64,000 bases of DNA from Lachnospiraceae bacterium (GTDB lineage: Bacteria; Bacillota; Clostridia; Lachnospirales; Lachnospiraceae). The notes beneath the pieces are model-generated. The model did no database searches, was not told the DNA's origin, and worked only from the letters and a program-made list of their open reading frames with translations. The stretch covers positions 6,887 to 70,886 of the forward strand of contig JAAUZH010000005.1 of the NCBI GenBank assembly GCA_014804675.1, written 5' to 3'. Made by a program: the position numbers and the translations under genes. Of the stretch, positions 1 to 7,148 are shown one piece after another (within the stretch, counting starts at the first letter, position 1; every line of letters begins with the position of its first letter).

Positions 1-316
1 ATTGATCTCTTTTATCCTCTGGAAAATACCTGCTTTCTTTCATCCTAAGAAAAAATCCTGCATCCAATTTACACATTTCTTCTGCAAACAACTCCTGTAA
101 CAATTCAATCCTTTGCTTCCTTCTTTGGTTCCGTCTTCTTGAGCTTCTAAATATCCTCCTTTCTTCTGCGGTCTTTGCCATTTCAAATAAACGCACTCCC
201 CACAAAGCCTTTCCATTTGCCTTGCACAACTGATAGTCCTTGTCTGTAACCGCCCATCCAACTGACCCTGTTCCAATATCTACTCCCAAATAGTATCCTT
301 TTTGCTCTTTTCCCAT
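1..316 (-). CDS. cas9: CRISPR-associated endonuclease Cas9, N-terminal part (runs off left edge)
   Basis: RNA-guided DNA endonuclease of type II CRISPR-Cas; only the first 105 residues lie in the window. Reading from the ATG at 316, which has a strong AGGAGG site 6-7 bases upstream, residues 11-23 read GVDIGTGSVGWAV, the RuvC-I motif, with D13 in the catalytic aspartate position. An arginine-rich bridge helix follows (about residues 53-72, core RRIFRSSRRRNQRRKQR) with the usual LLQELF continuation. The nuclease lobes, HNH domain and PAM-interacting domain lie outside, so subtype is not decidable from protein alone. The divergent tracrRNA candidate at 415-528 fits a type II locus. The protein is not a closed reading frame here because it has no stop inside the window. 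Confidence 0.93.
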   Translation of the reverse strand, partial: MGKEQKGYYLGVDIGTGSVGWAVTDKDYQLCKANGKALWGVRLFEMAKTAEERRIFRSSRRRNQRRKQRIELLQELFAEEMCKLDAGFFLRMKESRYFPEDKRDQ

Positions 317-379
317 AGTTTTCCTCCTGATTCTTTTTATTGTATTTATCTCATTAGTTTTATTGGCTTTGATTATTTC

Positions 380-408
380 TTGACATTTTAATATTTATTA
401 TTTATAAT
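380..408 (+). promoter_or_regulatory. Consensus sigma-A promoter of the tracrRNA candidate
   Basis: TTGACA at 380-385 and TATAAT at 403-408 are separated by exactly 17 bases, a perfect vegetative promoter. It points away from cas9 into a stretch with no open reading frame that ends at a strong terminator, as expected for a small RNA gene. The predicted first transcribed base is near 415. Confidence 0.88.
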
Positions 409-414
409 GTTATC

Positions 415-528
415 ATAAATATGAATACCATACATATTTACATCATAAGTTCAAATAAAAATTTATTCAAACCGTCATACCAATGGCTCCACAGTGTGTG
501 GATTAAAACTCGCTTAGGCGAGTTTTTT
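415..528 (+). ncRNA. Candidate tracrRNA, divergent from cas9
   Basis: A non-coding transcription unit of about 110 bases lies between a consensus promoter and an intrinsic terminator, directly upstream of and divergent from cas9. In order: a 5' segment (about 420-452) in the position of an anti-repeat; an A/T stem AATAAA/TTTATT at 454-467 followed by CAAACCG, resembling the nexus region of Firmicutes type II tracrRNAs; a hairpin TCCACA/TGTGGA at 488-502; and the terminator hairpin at 506-525. The reverse complement of the 5' segment should resemble the CRISPR repeat of this locus, but no array is in the window to prove it. The call rests on position, architecture and the nexus-like motif. Confidence 0.8.
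506..528 (+). terminator. Intrinsic terminator of the tracrRNA candidate
   Basis: Perfect 8-bp stem AAACTCGC/GCGAGTTT with loop TTAG (514-517), running into six T residues at 523-528. Confidence 0.9.
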
Positions 529-555
529 AATATTATTATCTAATGTTTATAAATT

Positions 556-618
556 CCCCTTTATATTTAAACATTTATTTGCCTTCTGGTAAGTTTTGCA
601 TTTTGAATATACAAATTA
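556..618 (-). pseudogene. Decayed 5' fragment of a second ArsC/Spx-like gene
   Basis: The minus strand here aligns base by base with the first ~65 bases of the intact gene that starts at 989. The stretch around CCAGAAGGCAAA is identical, and the region of the CxxC motif is recognisable but mutated. It has a stop codon and no open frame. It lies 20 bases past the stop of the intact gene, so it looks like the remnant of a tandem duplication that kept only the start. Confidence 0.7.
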
Positions 619-638
619 TCAGCCTTTCTCCAGTATCC

Positions 639-989
639 TTATTCCACCTTCTCCTCCCACTCACTCTCCTTAAACCCAACCAAAACAATCTCATCTCCCA
701 CCAGAATCGGCCGCTTCACCAGCATCCCATCCGAAGCCAGAATTTGAAACTGCTCCTCCTCCGACATTCCGGAAAGCTTGTCCTTCAGCCCCATCTCCTT
801 ATACAAAGCTCCGCTTGTATTAAAAAACTTCTTTAATGGCAGCCCGCTCTTTTTATGCCACTCCTTTAACTCGGCAGCATCTGGATTCTGCACCTTTATA
901 TCCCTGTCCTCATATGAGATTCCCTTTTCATTCAACCATTTTTTTGCCTTCTGGCAGGTGCTGCATTTTGGATATTCTACAAATAACAT
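639..989 (-). CDS. ArsC/Spx-family thioredoxin-fold protein
   Basis: A 116-residue protein of the ArsC/Spx family. The N-terminus reads MLFVEYPKCSTCQKAKKWL, a beta-strand and CSTC motif typical of glutaredoxin-like arsenate reductase relatives, and the C-terminal half has the conserved RPILV segment (KRPILVGDEIVLVGF). Length matches the family (110-130). The start at 989 is chosen because GGAGGAG lies just upstream; a longer upstream reading lacks such a site. The CxxC pair could be redox active. True arsenate reductase, Spx-type RNA polymerase-binding regulator and uncharacterised YffB-like protein cannot be separated here, and no other arsenic gene is nearby. Confidence 0.85.
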   Translation of the reverse strand: MLFVEYPKCSTCQKAKKWLNEKGISYEDRDIKVQNPDAAELKEWHKKSGLPLKKFFNTSGALYKEMGLKDKLSGMSEEEQFQILASDGMLVKRPILVGDEIVLVGFKESEWEEKVE

Positions 990-1262
990 GTTTATCTCCT
1001 CCTTTGTTCCTAAACGGATAGCTGTCATAATGGACTTGGACAGCCATTCCAAAATCGAATGATATTTTATTGTATCATAATCATTGTCCTAAAAACAGTA
1101 CTAAACCATTGAAAATAAAAAAAAATTTATTTTTTGTCAAATATTATCCTTCCTTTACTAAATAATTTGAATATACAAACAAGTAAAACTGTATTTTACG
1201 TTTTTTATTCTGCACTCAGCTTACGATTTTTCACTAATCCCCATATCATCCTTTAATACAAA
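990..1262. other. Intergenic AT-rich stretch without a recognisable gene
   Basis: Between the ArsC/Spx-like gene and the toxin terminator. It contains A and T tracts but no convincing open frame. The promoter of the ArsC/Spx-like gene is presumably here, but I see no good -35/-10 pair. Confidence 0.5.
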
Positions 1263-1299
1263 AAGTACCATTCACAAACAATTTGTAAATGATACTTTC
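1263..1299 (-). terminator. Terminator of the toxin-antitoxin unit
   Basis: On the minus strand AAGTATCATTTACAAA pairs with TTTGTGAATGGTACTT around a short loop, with T residues after it. It lies 4 bases past the toxin stop. Confidence 0.75.
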
Positions 1300-1302
1300 T
1301 AC

Positions 1303-1562
1303 CTAATCCTCATAATGCCCTTTACATGATGCTATAATAACTGCTCCATCTTTTTCTTTATAGACAATTCGATTTACTTCATCAATTCTCCTACTCCACC
1401 AGCCGCTCATATTATTTTTAAGGGTTCCGGTTTTCCGATACCTTCATAGCAATCCCTTTGTATATCCTTAATGAGCATATTAATTCTTTTTAAAGTCTTC
1501 TTATCCTGTGTCTGCCATTCAAGGTACTCTTCCCAAGCTCGTTCATCCCAAAGTATCTTCAT
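1303..1562 (-). pseudogene. yoeB: YoeB/Txe-family mRNA interferase toxin, frameshifted
   Basis: The translation from the ATG at 1562 begins MKILWDERAWEEYLEWQ and reaches GIGKPEPLK, then hits a stop. In the next frame it continues NNMSGWWSRRIDEVNRIVY and ends IIASCKGHYED, the hallmark C-terminal half of YoeB, including the WSRRI segment and terminal HY. The break is in an A run on the minus strand (1415-1419): five As are present and six would restore one frame of 86-87 residues. YoeB cleaves mRNA at the ribosome A site. The gene follows its antitoxin directly. It is either an inactivated toxin, a sequencing error in a homopolymer, or a slippage site. Confidence 0.85.
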
Positions 1563-1565
1563 GCA

Positions 1566-1826
1566 CTAACCCCCAATCAGTTCGTGCTCCGTAAGTACAG
1601 CTTTCCCAGATTCAATATCCCCTATCACCTTATCCAAATGTGCCATATTACTTTCAGAATAAAATGGATCTATAGATACCTCAAACGGAATTCTTTTTTC
1701 TCTTGTCATTTTTTTCGCAAATATTGTAAATGCAGTTGTCATGCTCAATCCTAAATCTTTGCATGTTTCTTCCATATTTTTCTTTAGCTCTTCATCCATA
1801 CGAAAATTAATCATTGCTTGTGCCAT
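1566..1826 (-). CDS. RelB/DinJ-family antitoxin
   Basis: An 86-residue antitoxin. It starts MAQAMINFRMDEELKKNMEE, a ribbon-helix-helix DNA-binding N-terminus, followed by LGLSMTTAFTIFAKKMTREKRIPFEV, the typical RelB/DinJ helix and linker; the C-terminal ~30 residues should wrap the toxin. The start at 1826 is preceded by GGGAGTGGTG. The stop lies 3 bases before the toxin start, so the two genes are cotranscribed and probably autorepressed through the RHH domain. The toxin is frameshifted, so this may now be an orphan antitoxin. Confidence 0.88.
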   Translation of the reverse strand: MAQAMINFRMDEELKKNMEETCKDLGLSMTTAFTIFAKKMTREKRIPFEVSIDPFYSESNMAHLDKVIGDIESGKAVLTEHELIGG

Positions 1827-1948
1827 AATCACCACTCCCTTTCTGTAATTTAATTCTATCATGCCCTAAATTCTCTGTAAAGCATTTGTTATGATTTTGC
1901 TTTACAACATTATTATATTCAATGATTATGTATTTATCAAAACTTATC

Positions 1949-2317
1949 TTACCGCTTAGACTCCGATGAATATCCGATTTCTTTTGCGTCCATTATAATT
2001 TTCTGAACCATTTCCTCCCCAATCTTTTTTCCTCTGAATTGTGTTCTTACATAAAGGCGCTTCATTTCACAGTTCTGTTCATCAATTTTTCTTAGTCCGA
2101 TACAACCTGCCGCTTCCCCGTCGCAATAAGCAAGATACAACCGTCCGTATGGAACACCATATTTTGTTTCCAAATGCTTTACTTCTTCATCATAGCACTG
2201 AATATCAAGGTATTTCTGGAATGAACTATCATTAGCTATCAACATATTTGTGTATTCTGAAAATAACATGCTTATTTCTTGTGGATATTTATAGGCTGGA
2301 ACGATTTCAATATTCAT
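1949..2317 (-). pseudogene. GNAT acetyltransferase, 3'-truncated
   Basis: A 122-residue open frame covering the N-terminal two thirds of a GNAT fold. RLYLAYCDGEAAGCIGLRKI is the central strand pair and CEMKRLYVRTQFRGKKIGEEMV is motif A, where acetyl-CoA pyrophosphate binds (RGKKIG). The reading ends with IGYSSESKR just where the family continues into the final strand and helix; related proteins are about 155 residues. No continuation is visible in the other frames downstream, so the 3' part seems deleted. The start at 2317 has GAAAGG upstream. Probably inactive. Confidence 0.65.
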
Positions 2318-2552
2318 TACTTTTTCCTTTCAAAATCTAATTCATTCATACTTTTTATGGTTATCATAAGTTATTATAACTTTTTCAGTGCACAATTTGA
2401 AGATGCTAAACAAGCAAGACTTCTATTTCATTATTTTGTGAAATATTATTCTCTCTTTACGTGCCACAATAAACACTTAAAGATTTGGGATTTTTAATTA
2501 TGATTCTTAGGTGAATCTTAAACTTCACCTTAATAATAGTGCAAAGGAGACA

Positions 2553-2996
2553 ATGAATATGCAGTTATATCAATTTGAAAAAATCTATAATGAAATGGAA
2601 AAAGAATTCGGAAAAATTAAATCTGGCACCGAAGAGGCTCACACCATGATGTTCCTGCCGTTAGAAGGAAATGCCTTAAAAATACACCGAAGCTATCCGA
2701 CATCTAACAGCCGGAGACTACGTGAAGCTATTGCTTTGGTTCTATTCCGCCTTAAAGAAAACTATACCGAAGCCAGCTATGACACCAGCAAATTTCGTAA
2801 CGAAGACAATTGCAGATTGGAAACGGCCCTGCTAATGGCTTTTGATCCTTTTACCAATCCAGAAATAAAAGAAGCCATTGATATGTGGGAGAAACGCAAC
2901 GGAGCAAACGGATATTTTGATTTTATAGAACAATATATGGGTCAGCAGATAAACGGAGAAGAGATGAATTTTTCAGTATTGAAACCTCTATCATAA
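2553..2996 (+). CDS. Conserved hypothetical protein, 147 aa
   Basis: I do not recognise a family. The protein is soluble, charged and without a signal peptide or membrane segment. It has a central basic stretch (TSNSRRLREAIALVLFRLKENY) and an acidic C-terminal half. The start at 2553 is chosen because AAAGGAG lies just upstream; ATG at 2559 is an equally spaced alternative. It is the only plus-strand gene between the tracrRNA and 9790, and it is followed by a strong terminator two bases after the stop. Function unknown. Confidence 0.7.
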   Translation: MNMQLYQFEKIYNEMEKEFGKIKSGTEEAHTMMFLPLEGNALKIHRSYPTSNSRRLREAIALVLFRLKENYTEASYDTSKFRNEDNCRLETALLMAFDPFTNPEIKEAIDMWEKRNGANGYFDFIEQYMGQQINGEEMNFSVLKPLS

Positions 2997-2997
2997 A

Positions 2998-3038
2998 AAT
3001 AAGGTGCTTCCAACTAGTTTGGCAAGCACCTTATTTTT
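2998..3038. terminator. Strong terminator, usable on both strands
   Basis: AATAAGGTGCTT and AAGCACCTTATT pair perfectly around a short loop, with T residues at 3034-3038 on the plus strand and A residues before the stem that serve the minus strand. It separates the plus-strand gene ending at 2996 from the minus-strand gene ending at 3069. Confidence 0.88.
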
Positions 3039-3068
3039 ATTCATCCGTTTCCACACCATTGTCGAGCA

Positions 3069-3980
3069 CTATCTTTTATCAATTATTTTTCTCCCTCGTT
3101 CTAGTTCTTCATTCACTTTTCTAAGTTTTGCCTTGCTCCAAATCCTGCCACTATGCTTTCTACAGGAAACCCATTCCATAAAACAAATTCCAAGCATAAA
3201 AATTGTGAAGCCGCCTGCCATCACATAAATGATCCCATGCATACCGGAAAAACATAAAGACATACAACCTATAACACCATCCACAAACAGAAACAAAATC
3301 AAAAGATATTCTGCCATCTTATAATCACGCTGATGTTTAAATTCCTCTTCTAATCTTTTTCTAATTATTTGTTTTTCATCTTTACTTTCTACAAGATTTC
3401 TCACAGCCGTTTCTGGATTTTTTAAGGATTCTGTCCTTTCTTCCGCCTTCAGCTCTTCCTCATCAAACTCTAAATAAACATGATTCAATATATAAAATTC
3501 TTTATTGTAATAAACTACTGTGATTTTTTTACCATATAAGCCGACTAAATCATGTCCCAAAAGCCCTATATCATAGTTAAAATATCGTGTTTCTCTAACA
3601 ATCTTTTCATCTCCCATATGGTAAGAGATTTTTAAATACTTATCTATCGGAGAATACCTGCTGCCAGTATATTTGGTAATTACTTCATGCAACAATACCG
3701 TTTTTACTCGTATTTTCTCTTTTGTAATTCCCCTTTTCAAGTATCGCTCATCTTCATAATAATTCAAAACTACTACAAATACTGCCAAAAAACAAAATAT
3801 GCTTATACATATACCGAACCCTCCCGCTTTTGCGTTTATAAGGCCCATCACTATCGCCCCAAGAACTTCTAAAAAAGAAACCCATAATCTATGTCTGCTT
3901 TGTACCATTTTGCGGGTTTCTTCTTCTATCTCTCTCGGTGCCTCTGCCCATTTAAGCAATTCTTTATCAAGGTCTTCCAC
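3069..3980 (-). CDS. Hypothetical membrane protein, 303 aa
   Basis: No family recognised. Two hydrophobic hairpins are visible: one near residues 30-75 (FLEVLGAIVMGLI and ICISIFCFLAVFVVVL) and one near 225-270 (LLILFLFVDGVIGCMSLCF and IIYVMAGGFTIFMLGICF). They flank a soluble segment of about 145 residues rich in charged residues. The C-terminus is strongly basic. A GTG start at 3980 is preferred because AGAGGA lies 9 bases upstream; a TTG at 4013 is possible but has no good site. It lies 43 bases after the lipoprotein gene and is probably cotranscribed with it. Confidence 0.65.
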   Translation of the reverse strand: MEDLDKELLKWAEAPREIEEETRKMVQSRHRLWVSFLEVLGAIVMGLINAKAGGFGICISIFCFLAVFVVVLNYYEDERYLKRGITKEKIRVKTVLLHEVITKYTGSRYSPIDKYLKISYHMGDEKIVRETRYFNYDIGLLGHDLVGLYGKKITVVYYNKEFYILNHVYLEFDEEELKAEERTESLKNPETAVRNLVESKDEKQIIRKRLEEEFKHQRDYKMAEYLLILFLFVDGVIGCMSLCFSGMHGIIYVMAGGFTIFMLGICFMEWVSCRKHSGRIWSKAKLRKVNEELERGRKIIDKR

Positions 3981-4023
3981 TTTTAATATTCCTCTTATGC
4001 ATGAAATTATCAATTAACCTATT

Positions 4024-4773
4024 TTAGTTATAAGACTTTTCTATTAATTTTTCAAATTTAAATTCCGTAACAACAAGGCCGGCACTATCTTCCACTTCTT
4101 TACATGCGGCATCATATGCCTCTTGATCAAAATTTCCATCTGAATCATAAAAGTCATCTCCATCCGGCCGTGAAACTTCCTCCTTACCGGAATGCAAACC
4201 ATACATATAACTGCCCTGACGCCTTGTAATATATTCGCCAGTGGAACTTTCTAAAAATTTAGTTTTTTCATCCTCATCAAAAGCAATGCCAAGTTCTTCC
4301 AAGTGGGCTAAAAACTCAGATGGTTCTGTTTGAAAAATATCTTTTCCATTTACAGTAATGCTGACTTCATCCGAATTGCCAAGCCCGTCCGATACAGTCA
4401 TTTGGTATATCTTACAGTTTTCCAAAGGCTGGCTGGAAAGAGAATCATTGTAAACATATACAATCATACAAGAAGGTACTGCTTTCTTTCCATCACTTGT
4501 GGGGACACCGATATGCAGGCTTTCTAAACTGTAATTCCTTCCTTTCATTTCTTCACAGGAAGCCAAATCAACAATAGTGCCATCCGTTTCACACAGAACA
4601 AGACCATTGTCATATACTTTTTGTATTTTGCCATCCATGGGTACTTTGCAACCCGAAATTTCAATATCAAGCAGAATGCCTCTCATAGAGCTGCACCCCT
4701 GCAACAGTATGCTGCTAAAAAGTAATGCGCAAAGAGATATTATAATTGGTTTTTTTCTTTTTATCTGATTCAT
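4024..4773 (-). CDS. Predicted lipoprotein, 249 aa
   Basis: Starts with a basic N-terminus, a hydrophobic stretch (IIISLCALLFSSILL) and the lipobox LQGC near residues 24-27, so it is exported and lipid-anchored outside the membrane. The mature part is acidic, with no domain I recognise. ATG at 4773 has GAAAGGAAAG upstream. It is the first gene of a probable pair with the membrane protein ending at 3069, which suggests a joint envelope role, but nothing shows the substrate. Confidence 0.75.
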   Translation of the reverse strand: MNQIKRKKPIIISLCALLFSSILLQGCSSMRGILLDIEISGCKVPMDGKIQKVYDNGLVLCETDGTIVDLASCEEMKGRNYSLESLHIGVPTSDGKKAVPSCMIVYVYNDSLSSQPLENCKIYQMTVSDGLGNSDEVSITVNGKDIFQTEPSEFLAHLEELGIAFDEDEKTKFLESSTGEYITRRQGSYMYGLHSGKEEVSRPDGDDFYDSDGNFDQEAYDAACKEVEDSAGLVVTEFKFEKLIEKSYN

Positions 4774-4796
4774 TTAAACTTTCCTTTCAATACTAT

Positions 4797-5477
4797 CTAC
4801 TTCGACGGAACCATCCGAATAATCCTGCCCGCAAACTCATTAAAGTTCTGCGTCTGCAAAATAACCTTTCCGGGGCCCACCAGCTTGGTAAGGAATAACC
4901 CCTCTCCTCCAAGAAAAATATTTTTCAGCCCCTTCACTGTTTCAATCTCATAGGAGACGCTCTTCTCAAATCCAACCACGTTTCCAGTGTCTACCTTCAG
5001 TACTTCCCCCGGCGCTAAGTCCTTTACCACCTTATTGCCATCGACTTCCAGAAATACCATACCGCTTCCGGAAATATCCTGTAAGATAAATCCTTCTCCG
5101 CCAAATAATCCAGCTGAAAATCTTTTCGTAAATGTAATGGAAAGATTAACACTTTCCTGTGCACAGAGAAATGCCCCCTTCTGGCAGATCAGGCCGCCGT
5201 TTGGTCCAATATTTACAGGCATGATTTCTCCTGCTACGGTTGAAGCAAAAGCAATGGTAGTACCTGCTCTTTCCGCCTTATAAGTAGCCATGAACAGGGA
5301 TTCTCCCGCAAACATCCTTCCAATGCTTTTTCCAATTCCGCCTCTCATATTGGAATCCATGGAAATCCCTTCTGTCATCCATGCCATCCCTCCCGACTGA
5401 GTGTACATGGACTCTCCCGGCGCATCAAACGTAACTTCCACTGCCGGCATTGTATCACCTAAAATCCTATACTGCAT
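4797..5477 (-). CDS. TIGR00266 / AIM24-family protein
   Basis: A 226-residue all-beta, glycine-rich protein of the TIGR00266 (AIM24) family. Segments such as GGMAWMTEGISMDSN, GGLICQKGAFLCA, LFGGEGFILQDISGSG and FLGGEGLFLTKLVGPG are typical repeats of its beta-solenoid-like fold. No signal peptide or membrane segment. The start at 5477 has GGGGG upstream. Bacterial members have no settled biochemical function. The gene stands alone between the lipoprotein gene and ylmH, with 91 bases to ylmH. Confidence 0.85.
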   Translation of the reverse strand: MQYRILGDTMPAVEVTFDAPGESMYTQSGGMAWMTEGISMDSNMRGGIGKSIGRMFAGESLFMATYKAERAGTTIAFASTVAGEIMPVNIGPNGGLICQKGAFLCAQESVNLSITFTKRFSAGLFGGEGFILQDISGSGMVFLEVDGNKVVKDLAPGEVLKVDTGNVVGFEKSVSYEIETVKGLKNIFLGGEGLFLTKLVGPGKVILQTQNFNEFAGRIIRMVPSK

Positions 5478-5568
5478 ATAACTGCCCCCTAACTTCGTTT
5501 TTATTTTTCATTTTAACAAAAAAGATAGAATCAAACCAGCATTTTCTCACAAGACATTTTTCATATCT

Positions 5569-6330
5569 CTACACATACCTGCAGATTTTCACTGCACTCT
5601 TCCCCTTTTTGGTCTCATACTCTCTGCCCACATACAAAAATTTCCCAAAGCCCCGGACAGAAACCACCTCCCCGCTTTTTGGAACCCTGCTATTGTTCTC
5701 ACAAAGCCTGCCATCCACAAAAACCCTTTTTTCCCGGAAAATCTCCACCGCCTGACTTCTGGACAGATTATATGCCTTTGCAATAACTCCGTCTAACCGT
5801 TCCGAGCTTACAAGGATGGTTTCCTCCTTAAGCTCCGGCTTTACTTCTTCCGGTATCTCCTTGCTTCTAACACACCTTACATGGGTATGCTTTACCTTTG
5901 TAAGATTCTCCATAATAAAATCTGCCATGGAATCCATACAAAACAGGTAAGCCTTTGCTCCCTTTACCACAATATCCCCCAGAGTATTTCTCTCAATTCC
6001 AAGATTCATCAAGGCTCCTAAAAAATCCCGATGAGTCAGGGGCTCGGAAAACTTTTTCATAAGTGGCTCTACAATCAGGCAGATAATGGGAAACTCCTCC
6101 AGATATCCAAACATGCCTTCGCTGCCAAACCGGATCATTACCCGTTCCGCCTGTTCCACTCCTCCAGACAGCTCATAATTTATATAAGCAATCTGTCCTT
6201 CTATCTCATAAAAGGCATTCACTTCTCCGGGACTTAAAAATCCGCTAAAGGTATATTGATTCCTTTCATATGCCCTGTCCGCCAGCTCCAAAAGCCTCTT
6301 CTTCAATAATTCTTCTTCTGACTGTGCCAT
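5569..6330 (-). CDS. ylmH: YlmH-type RNA-binding protein with S4 domain
   Basis: A 253-residue YlmH homologue. The N-terminal ~170 residues form the YlmH-specific region (YTFSGFLSPGE, RVMIRFGSEGMFGYLEEFP, HRDFLGALMNLGIERNTLGDI). The C-terminal S4 RNA-binding domain spans about 180-240 (SSERLDGVIAKAYNLSRSQAVEIFREKRVFVDGRL and SGEVVSVRGFGKF). In Bacillus and Streptococcus ylmH sits near divisome genes; related S4 proteins act in ribosome rescue. Here it is away from the division cluster. Start ATG 6330 has GAGG upstream. Confidence 0.93.
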   Translation of the reverse strand: MAQSEEELLKKRLLELADRAYERNQYTFSGFLSPGEVNAFYEIEGQIAYINYELSGGVEQAERVMIRFGSEGMFGYLEEFPIICLIVEPLMKKFSEPLTHRDFLGALMNLGIERNTLGDIVVKGAKAYLFCMDSMADFIMENLTKVKHTHVRCVRSKEIPEEVKPELKEETILVSSERLDGVIAKAYNLSRSQAVEIFREKRVFVDGRLCENNSRVPKSGEVVSVRGFGKFLYVGREYETKKGKSAVKICRYV

Positions 6331-6432
6331 ATTTCAAGCCTCGCCTTTCATTCTGTCATTATCTGTTCTCTGCTCCAAACCAGTCCAGGCGCCTGCGAGA
6401 GTAGCGCCGGCTGGAAAGGGATTTCCCCAACA

Positions 6433-7053
6433 TCAGACCTTCGCCGAAACAAAAGGATTCCCCTTAATGGAAAACCTCCAGAGAAAGTCCTTTGCCTCCT
6501 CCGCATAATCAATATTGATTCTTTTTGAAGCAACGATTTCAAATGGCTCCTCTTCCTGCTCCGAACCTGTTTCCCTTCCTTTTTCCGGATACTCCACATA
6601 CAACTGATCTCCAAGCAGATCCAGCCCATAGCAGCTTCTGTCAATTCCCATTGCCTGGCAGAGCTTACCGGGTCCATTGCACAGGTTCTTAAGCTTATCC
6701 GTTTTTCTTCGTTTTTCCATCAGTTCTATGCCTTCTACCGGCTCAAGTGCCCTTAAAAATACACATTCCGGCACTTCCTTCTTTTCTGTTACGATATTCA
6801 TACAGCTATGCATTCCGTATATGAGATACACATAGGAAAATCCTCCCGGTCCGAACATGATTTCCGTCCTGTCTGTCCGAAGCCCGCCATAGGCATGAGC
6901 GCCCTTGTCACCCACTCCGCAGTAAGCCTCTACTTCCACGATTTTTCCCTTTGTAATTCCTTCCGGAGTTTCATGTACTAATATCTTACCCAGTAAGTCC
7001 TTGGCAACCTCCAGCGTGCTTCTTGTGTAAAAATCTCTAGGCAGCTTCTTCAT
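6433..7053 (-). CDS. 3-methyladenine DNA glycosylase (AAG/MPG family)
   Basis: Base-excision repair enzyme removing alkylated purines. The 206-residue sequence begins MKKLPRDFYTRSTLEVAKDLLGKIL and contains KGKIVEVEAYCG, where the glutamate is the general base, MFGPGGFSYVYLIYGMHSCMN with the intercalating tyrosine region, FLRALEPVEG and NGPGKLCQAMGI. All are diagnostic for the AAG fold. ATG at 7053 is preferred over the upstream one at 7074 because GGAAG lies 8 bases before it and the protein then starts as the family does. Monocistronic, behind the terminator at 7102-7131. Confidence 0.93.
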   Translation of the reverse strand: MKKLPRDFYTRSTLEVAKDLLGKILVHETPEGITKGKIVEVEAYCGVGDKGAHAYGGLRTDRTEIMFGPGGFSYVYLIYGMHSCMNIVTEKKEVPECVFLRALEPVEGIELMEKRRKTDKLKNLCNGPGKLCQAMGIDRSCYGLDLLGDQLYVEYPEKGRETGSEQEEEPFEIVASKRINIDYAEEAKDFLWRFSIKGNPFVSAKV

Positions 7054-7101
7054 TGTTTTTCTTCCATCCCTCATTATGAAATATAATAAACTTCAGAAAA
7101 G

Positions 7102-7131
7102 AAAAAGCAGATACTTTAGCATCTACTTTTT
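7102..7131 (-). terminator. Terminator of the lipoprotein/hydrolase operon
   Basis: On the minus strand AAAAAGTAGATGC pairs with GTATCTGCTTTTT (one wobble) around TAAA, ending in a T run. It lies just past the NlpC/P60 gene. Confidence 0.82.
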
Positions 7132-7148
7132 CAATATATCTATAATAT

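Noticed and set aside
40-276. 78-residue frame on the minus strand
   Set aside because: It is an out-of-frame shadow of the Cas9 N-terminus, which reads in another frame without a stop to the left edge.
6348-6677. 109-residue minus-strand frame
   Set aside because: It lies mostly in another frame of the methyladenine glycosylase gene and has no family-like features.
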